A DNA stretch of 64,000 nucleotides. Origin: Sphingomonas xinjiangensis. GTDB taxonomy: Bacteria; Pseudomonadota; Alphaproteobacteria; Sphingomonadales; Sphingomonadaceae. Below the pieces are notes generated by a model. It saw only the letters and a list, made by a program, of their open reading frames with translations, was not told where the DNA came from and made no database searches. The stretch is from positions 101,845 to 165,844 of the forward strand of contig NZ_JACIJF010000008.1 in NCBI RefSeq assembly GCF_014199255.1, in the 5' to 3' direction. The translations under genes were made by a program, and so were the position numbers. Below are positions 60,533-64,000 of this stretch, one piece after another. Within the stretch, counting starts at the first letter, position 1. Every line of letters begins with the position of its first letter.

Positions 60533-61624
60533 CTAGCTCCGCCGTCGGATGCCCGCGAGTTCGACCACATCGATCAGCGAAGCGTGCCGCAGCTTGTCGC
60601 TTCCTTTGAGGTAGCGGACGCTCACGCGCATCTTAGGCTCGATCCAGCGGGCCTTCTTTGCCTTTGGCATATTTGGTAGCGGCTTTCGACGCTCCAGCTG
60701 CTCGACCACTGCGTAGAACAGGTCTCGAATGTCAGCAGGCAACGTCACGGCAGCGCCCCCGACATACTCGAGCCCATCTTTCGTCTCGCGCGCGAGCAAT
60801 GCCGAGACGGGCTCTCCCGGCGTCGCCTCGGTGCCAACCACGACAAACTCATCATGTGCCCAGGCTTTGGTCTTGAGCCAGTTGCGGGCTCGGCCGCTAT
60901 GGTAGCGGCTTCCGCGCTTCTTTGAGACGATCCCCTCCAAGCCCATCTGCTCGACGGCTTGGAAGAACGCCTCCCCTCCCCCGCGTACATCCTGGCTGAA
61001 GTGGATAGACGCGCCGGCATCGAACCCCCCGACCAGCTCCTCTAGCCGCTCTCGGCGTTGCTCGATCGCCAAGGGACGCACGTTCGTGCCGTCGTGGTGC
61101 AGCAGGTCGAACGCCATGAAGACAAGGCTCTCGGGTGCGCGAGTGATCGCCGATCGTAAGCCGCCAAAGTCACAGCGGCCGTGCTGATCCTGGAGCACGA
61201 CCTCCCCGTCGATGATCGCTCGCCGGCAGCTTAGGCTTGCGGCAGCCTCGACGATTGGGCGGTACTCATTGGTCCAGTCATGGCCATTGCGCGTGTAGGC
61301 GCGGACCTCTCCTCCATCGATGACCAGCTGGGTGCGGTAGCCGTCAAACTTTACCTCATGGATCCAGCCATCCCCCTCGGGCGGGGCGTCCACCAGCGTC
61401 GGGAGCATCGGCTCGATGAAGGCAAGCGGTGGCTCTGACGCACGCTCCGGAAGCGGTTCGTGCCCAGGCTCCTCATGGTGGAAGACGTCACCCAAATTTC
61501 GGCAGTCGACTGCCTGCCCACAGGCCGGGCAGGTGATGAAGTGAATGGACTCTGGCCCATCGGGCGCCGTCACTGGGAGGGCGTTTAGCTCGTGCCGGCT
61601 AAGAGGCGGATCGAAGCGCTTCAC
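60533..61624 (-). CDS. ATP-dependent DNA ligase with N-terminal Cys/His segment
   Basis: A 363-residue ligase of the LigC/LigD-ligase type. The adenylated lysine is in the HEVKFDGYRTQLVI motif (I), with IDGEVVLQD (III), LVFMAFDLLHHDG (IIIa), EGIVSKKRGSRYHSGRARNWLKTK (IV-V) and the OB-fold at the end. Ahead of the ligase domain about 75 residues contain ITCPACGQAVDC and FHHEEPGHE, a possible metal-binding ribbon not usual in this family. The GTG at 61624 with GGAGCG upstream is chosen; an ATG at 61717 also fits but would leave only 13 bp to the divergent gene. No Ku gene is nearby. Confidence 0.88.
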   Translation of the reverse strand: MKRFDPPLSRHELNALPVTAPDGPESIHFITCPACGQAVDCRNLGDVFHHEEPGHEPLPERASEPPLAFIEPMLPTLVDAPPEGDGWIHEVKFDGYRTQLVIDGGEVRAYTRNGHDWTNEYRPIVEAAASLSCRRAIIDGEVVLQDQHGRCDFGGLRSAITRAPESLVFMAFDLLHHDGTNVRPLAIEQRRERLEELVGGFDAGASIHFSQDVRGGGEAFFQAVEQMGLEGIVSKKRGSRYHSGRARNWLKTKAWAHDEFVVVGTEATPGEPVSALLARETKDGLEYVGGAAVTLPADIRDLFYAVVEQLERRKPLPNMPKAKKARWIEPKMRVSVRYLKGSDKLRHASLIDVVELAGIRRRS

Positions 61625-61729
61625 TGAGTGGAATCGCTCCCCACGCGGACTCGTTCCCGGGGATGGCGTGATGGGACGTGCGTGCCCCTGCCGTTCTACG
61701 GTAGGATTGCCCGACAAGGGGGGAGAGTG

Positions 61730-62107
61730 ATGGTGAACCGCAGCATTGTACTGACCGCCCTCGGCTGCTTCTTCGCCGGCGCGGTGTTCGCCGTGCTCCT
61801 GTTTAGGTCAGGCTCGCCTTCCGCTCTTACCGGCGATTTGGATTCCGAATGGAGAAAAGCTTCGGTTCAGTTCGACACGAGACTTCGGGAACGCTTCCCG
61901 CCGGGAACTCCGATCGCCAGCCTTGCCCGTGAGCTGCAAGAGCAAGGTTTTGCGCCGACATGGTATGAAGTTGGCGGAGAGTATGGGGCAGTTCGCCAAG
62001 AGGGAAACTTCCCCTGCTCGGTGGCGGCTCGCGTCTACTGGCAACCCGGTCCGAACAGCACGCTCGCGTCCATCCGCGGCGTTTACCGCGAGGAAGGGTG
62101 TCTCTAA
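61730..62107 (+). CDS. Membrane-anchored hypothetical protein (125 residues)
   Basis: ATG 61730 follows AAGGGGGGAGAG. The N-terminus has one membrane segment (IVLTALGCFFAGAVFAVLLF), then a soluble domain of about 95 residues (FDTRLRERFPPGTPIASLARELQEQGFAPTW, then FPCSVAARVYWQP and IRGVYREEGCL). The phrase RFPPGTP-x-x-x-L-x-x-x-L-x-x-QGF resembles periplasmic proteins of unknown function seen in other bacteria. Two cysteines may pair. It is divergent from the DNA ligase gene. Confidence 0.75.
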   Translation: MVNRSIVLTALGCFFAGAVFAVLLFRSGSPSALTGDLDSEWRKASVQFDTRLRERFPPGTPIASLARELQEQGFAPTWYEVGGEYGAVRQEGNFPCSVAARVYWQPGPNSTLASIRGVYREEGCL

Positions 62108-62202
62108 CGCTTAAGTGTTTCCCCTGCGGCGCATTTCAGCGACATCGCGGCTAAGAAGTTTGTCTACTTCGGAGCCGGGGGGCTCGGCCGAAGGTCGCAG
62201 AA

Positions 62203-62236
62203 GAGCCAGGTCCAGCCATGCTGAGCCTGGCTTTTT
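62203..62236 (+). terminator. Rho-independent terminator
   Basis: AGCCAGG (62204-62210) and CCTGGCT (62226-62232), followed by a T-run to 62236, about 100 bp after the stop of the membrane-anchored gene. A second GC-rich hairpin (CGCCCCGCC/GGCGGGGCG, about 62263-62291) follows. Confidence 0.75.
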
Positions 62237-62852
62237 AGCTTTCGGGCTGCCGCGAAACGCGAAACGCCCCGCCGGGGGGGTGGCGGGGCGCTCGATGGAA
62301 CCGGTGCGACGGGGGGGGATAGCGCCGGTAGGAGTGGAACAGCCGAGCCGCCCCTCCGGTTCCAAGCGCAAGGTCAAACGGGTTGCGCGAGGCGTAGAAG
62401 CCCGGTGAAGTACCTGCCGTCGAGTCTGCCAGCCAGCGTCAAAGAAGGTGTTCTTACGAGTGCGCGGGAGCGCGCCTAAAGCGGCTTAATCGTGGCAGCA
62501 AAGGCACAGGTGTTTGAAAACGAACAATCGGAGAACGAATGACCGTTGACGGGTTTTGGCAGCCTGGTTAGGCTCGGAGCCTGCGACTTAGTCGGCATGG
62601 CTTCGCCTGCGATCCGGCCGATTTTCTTCGCGACAAGTTGTGGACGCTACGATTCTTAGTAATGCGAGCTTTATGCTTCATCTTGCCGGATATCCTTAAG
62701 ACGTTCATCATAGGGTGGATACTATGGATGATGGGAATCAGCGCCTAGTTCTACCAATCAATGACTAGGATACTACATCAGTTCCGCTGCTTGGCAAAGC
62801 ACAACGTGAGTAAACAGGACTATCTTGCTTTTTTATAGAAATCATGTCCGAG
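62237..62852. other. Gene-poor, partly AT-rich stretch
   Basis: Overlapping frames on both strands between 62111 and 62408 come from a G-rich tract and are not convincing. From about 62400 the GC content falls. The only protein-like frame is 62662-62748 (+), 28 codons, MRALCFILPDILKTFIIGWI and on, which would be a single membrane helix but has no ribosome site. Nothing else is seen. Confidence 0.4.
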
Positions 62853-63524
62853 CTATGCTCGCGGGCAAGCCGTAATATAGCTAAAATCATGAGTATTGAT
62901 CAAGCGGGTCCTCGTACGCTGAACAAGAACAAGCCTTTCTTTGTCCTGCGCTAACACGTGGCCCCTATATAGAACGCCGCTTACGGCAACACAGTTGGGG
63001 AACCTGCCGCGCGCCTGACGTATATGGTCAGCGTCGAGCTTTCCGCCTTTAGAGCCGGCAATCAGTCCCGTTGTCGCTAGAAGAAGACCGAACATCCACT
63101 TTAGGCTTATTGGCGTGATACGACCTACAAAGGTGAACACCGGGGATGTGATTTGGACAGCGTGCCTAACTCTATTAAACTTAAATATCGCCAAGGCTAG
63201 CAGGAGACCGAGGCTGATGCCCACGAACGCGCCAGCCAGCCAGCTAAACCAGTTCTCGAATATCATTGTGAGAATGGCGTAGAGAGTACATTCTACACCC
63301 TTTGTGACAAGCTCAGCATGTGTAATCTCGATCAACCCCGGCTTGATAGCGAAGCCTGAGAACAGCGAGTTGTAGTACCCCTGCCCGCTAAAGACGAGAA
63401 ACCCCGCGATGGCTGTGAACGCAAGCGCCAGGTTCTCCGCGGAAAGACGACTAACTAGACCCCGTGCGGGAGAGCTAGCCGCGGCTATGCCGCTCTCCGA
63501 TTGCGCATTGTCCGACAACAGCAC
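62853..63524 (-). CDS. Hypothetical membrane protein
   Basis: A 223-residue protein with about four membrane segments: LALAFTAIAGFLVFSGQGYY, CTLYAILTMIFENWFSWLAG, FVGISLGLLLALAIF and WMFGLLLATTGLIAG. The C-terminal part (KLDADHIRQARGRF, then VAVSGVLYRGHVLAQDKERLVLVQ) looks like a small soluble domain that could bind a ligand or partner. No family is recognised. Codon use and GC are lower than in the core genes, which suggests acquisition. It is alone. Confidence 0.65.
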   Translation of the reverse strand: MLLSDNAQSESGIAAASSPARGLVSRLSAENLALAFTAIAGFLVFSGQGYYNSLFSGFAIKPGLIEITHAELVTKGVECTLYAILTMIFENWFSWLAGAFVGISLGLLLALAIFKFNRVRHAVQITSPVFTFVGRITPISLKWMFGLLLATTGLIAGSKGGKLDADHIRQARGRFPNCVAVSGVLYRGHVLAQDKERLVLVQRTRTRLINTHDFSYITACPRA

Positions 63525-64000
63525 GACTCCCTGAGGACGATGATTTCTTTCAGGCGTTAATTACGACGCCAGACCCGGCGCGGCTTTGACCAAAGGCTCT
63601 GAATTAGGTCCCCTAGAGTTTGCAAAGCTTAGGGGTCATTTGCAATGCTTAGCAGAACGAGGCGATCAGCTGGACGGTGACAGCCGAAAATCAGACGGCT
63701 CCGTTACAAAGGCGGTTCGCTTTGGTTATGCCCTTCGAGGACCGGCAAACAGCTGGTCCTTTATCGGGCGCCAACCCACTCAAAAAGGACTGAGTGGTGA
63801 GAACCACGTATAGCGGACCAAACAATGTTCACCCGTGAGCGTTCGGTCTGGGCCGTTCGTTTTTAAGAGCGGACTGTCCGCACGGGTAGTGCGGATGCCA
63901 TGCCCCCCAGAGAGCTGCCTGAACGCGGGCTAACAACCTTATTCAGCTTTGTTGCACATGAACTTGGGCAATCGGGGGACATCGAAGGCGGCGCTCAGCC
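63525..64000. other. Gene-free right end with palindromic repeat and possible IS end
   Basis: A palindrome CCCCTAGAGTTTGC/GCAAAGCTTAGGGG (63610-63635) and a further GCAATGCTTAG (63642-63652) resemble, inverted, the repeats at 39225-39260. The plus frame 63586-63813 across it is not convincing. From about 63944, GCTTTGTTGCACATGAACTT looks like the terminal sequence of an IS element that would continue outside the window. Confidence 0.35.

Noticed and set aside
62111..62408. Overlapping frames on both strands
   Set aside because: Caused by a G-rich tract and terminator hairpins; neither has a ribosome site.

Overview
The window is high-GC chromosomal DNA from an alphaproteobacterium, most likely a Sphingomonas-type member of the Sphingomonadaceae. 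The indications are a MipZ division ATPase, an ALAS-type HemA (the C4 heme route of alphaproteobacteria), a MucR regulator, a PgmG-type phosphomannomutase/phosphoglucomutase, a large TonB-dependent receptor and several short proteins of a sphingomonad type. The taxonomic call rests on gene content and recalled family resemblance, not on a search.

Bases 1 to about 38980 are dense core chromosome. In order they hold: a thermonuclease-like protein, oligopeptidase B, a trypsin-fold protease and aminopeptidase P; tRNA-Thr; a glutathione-dependent formaldehyde oxidation operon (adhC, fghA, an FAD reductase); TraB/GumN and DUF1440 proteins; a DEDD exonuclease and pgmG; mipZ coupled to a J-domain gene; panC; topA; a DUF4403 protein; dprA-plsY facing murI; hemA; a btaB-btaA pair for betaine lipid synthesis; rpiB-glyA-nrdR-trmJ; chorismate mutase; rpsD; an M28 peptidase; the agmatine-to-putrescine genes aguA-aguB; and folK, whose stop codon lies inside tRNA-Lys.

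Bases 38981 to about 58200, just downstream of tRNA-Lys, form an accessory region of lower coding density with repeat arrays, gene fragments and unrelated small operons. It carries a MarR regulator with a CPBP membrane protease, a winged-helix regulator coupled to a membrane protein, and a nutrient locus: HAD phosphatase, GPH-type symporter, ROK regulator, TonB-dependent receptor and secreted glycerophosphodiester phosphodiesterase. About 100 bp after that locus lies a complete 5.4 kb Tn3-family transposon (50867-56233) with 38-bp inverted ends, tnpA, tnpR, a res-like site and non-resistance cargo: a secreted alpha/beta hydrolase and an XRE regulator/membrane protein pair with a perfect 20-bp palindrome in front of it. 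A 171-bp element with 17-bp inverted ends and several orphan genes follow.

From about 58370 core-like genes return: rpsU, tRNA-Leu, several very short genes, mucR, a MarR-type regulator and an ATP-dependent DNA ligase. The last 1.9 kb holds an orphan membrane protein in otherwise sparse, lower-GC DNA.

No CRISPR array, prophage or recognisable defence operon is visible. The best candidates for something little described are the transposon cargo with its operator, the receptor/phosphodiesterase/symporter/ROK locus, the short mobile or palindromic repeats, and the tRNA-Lys-proximal repeat arrays.
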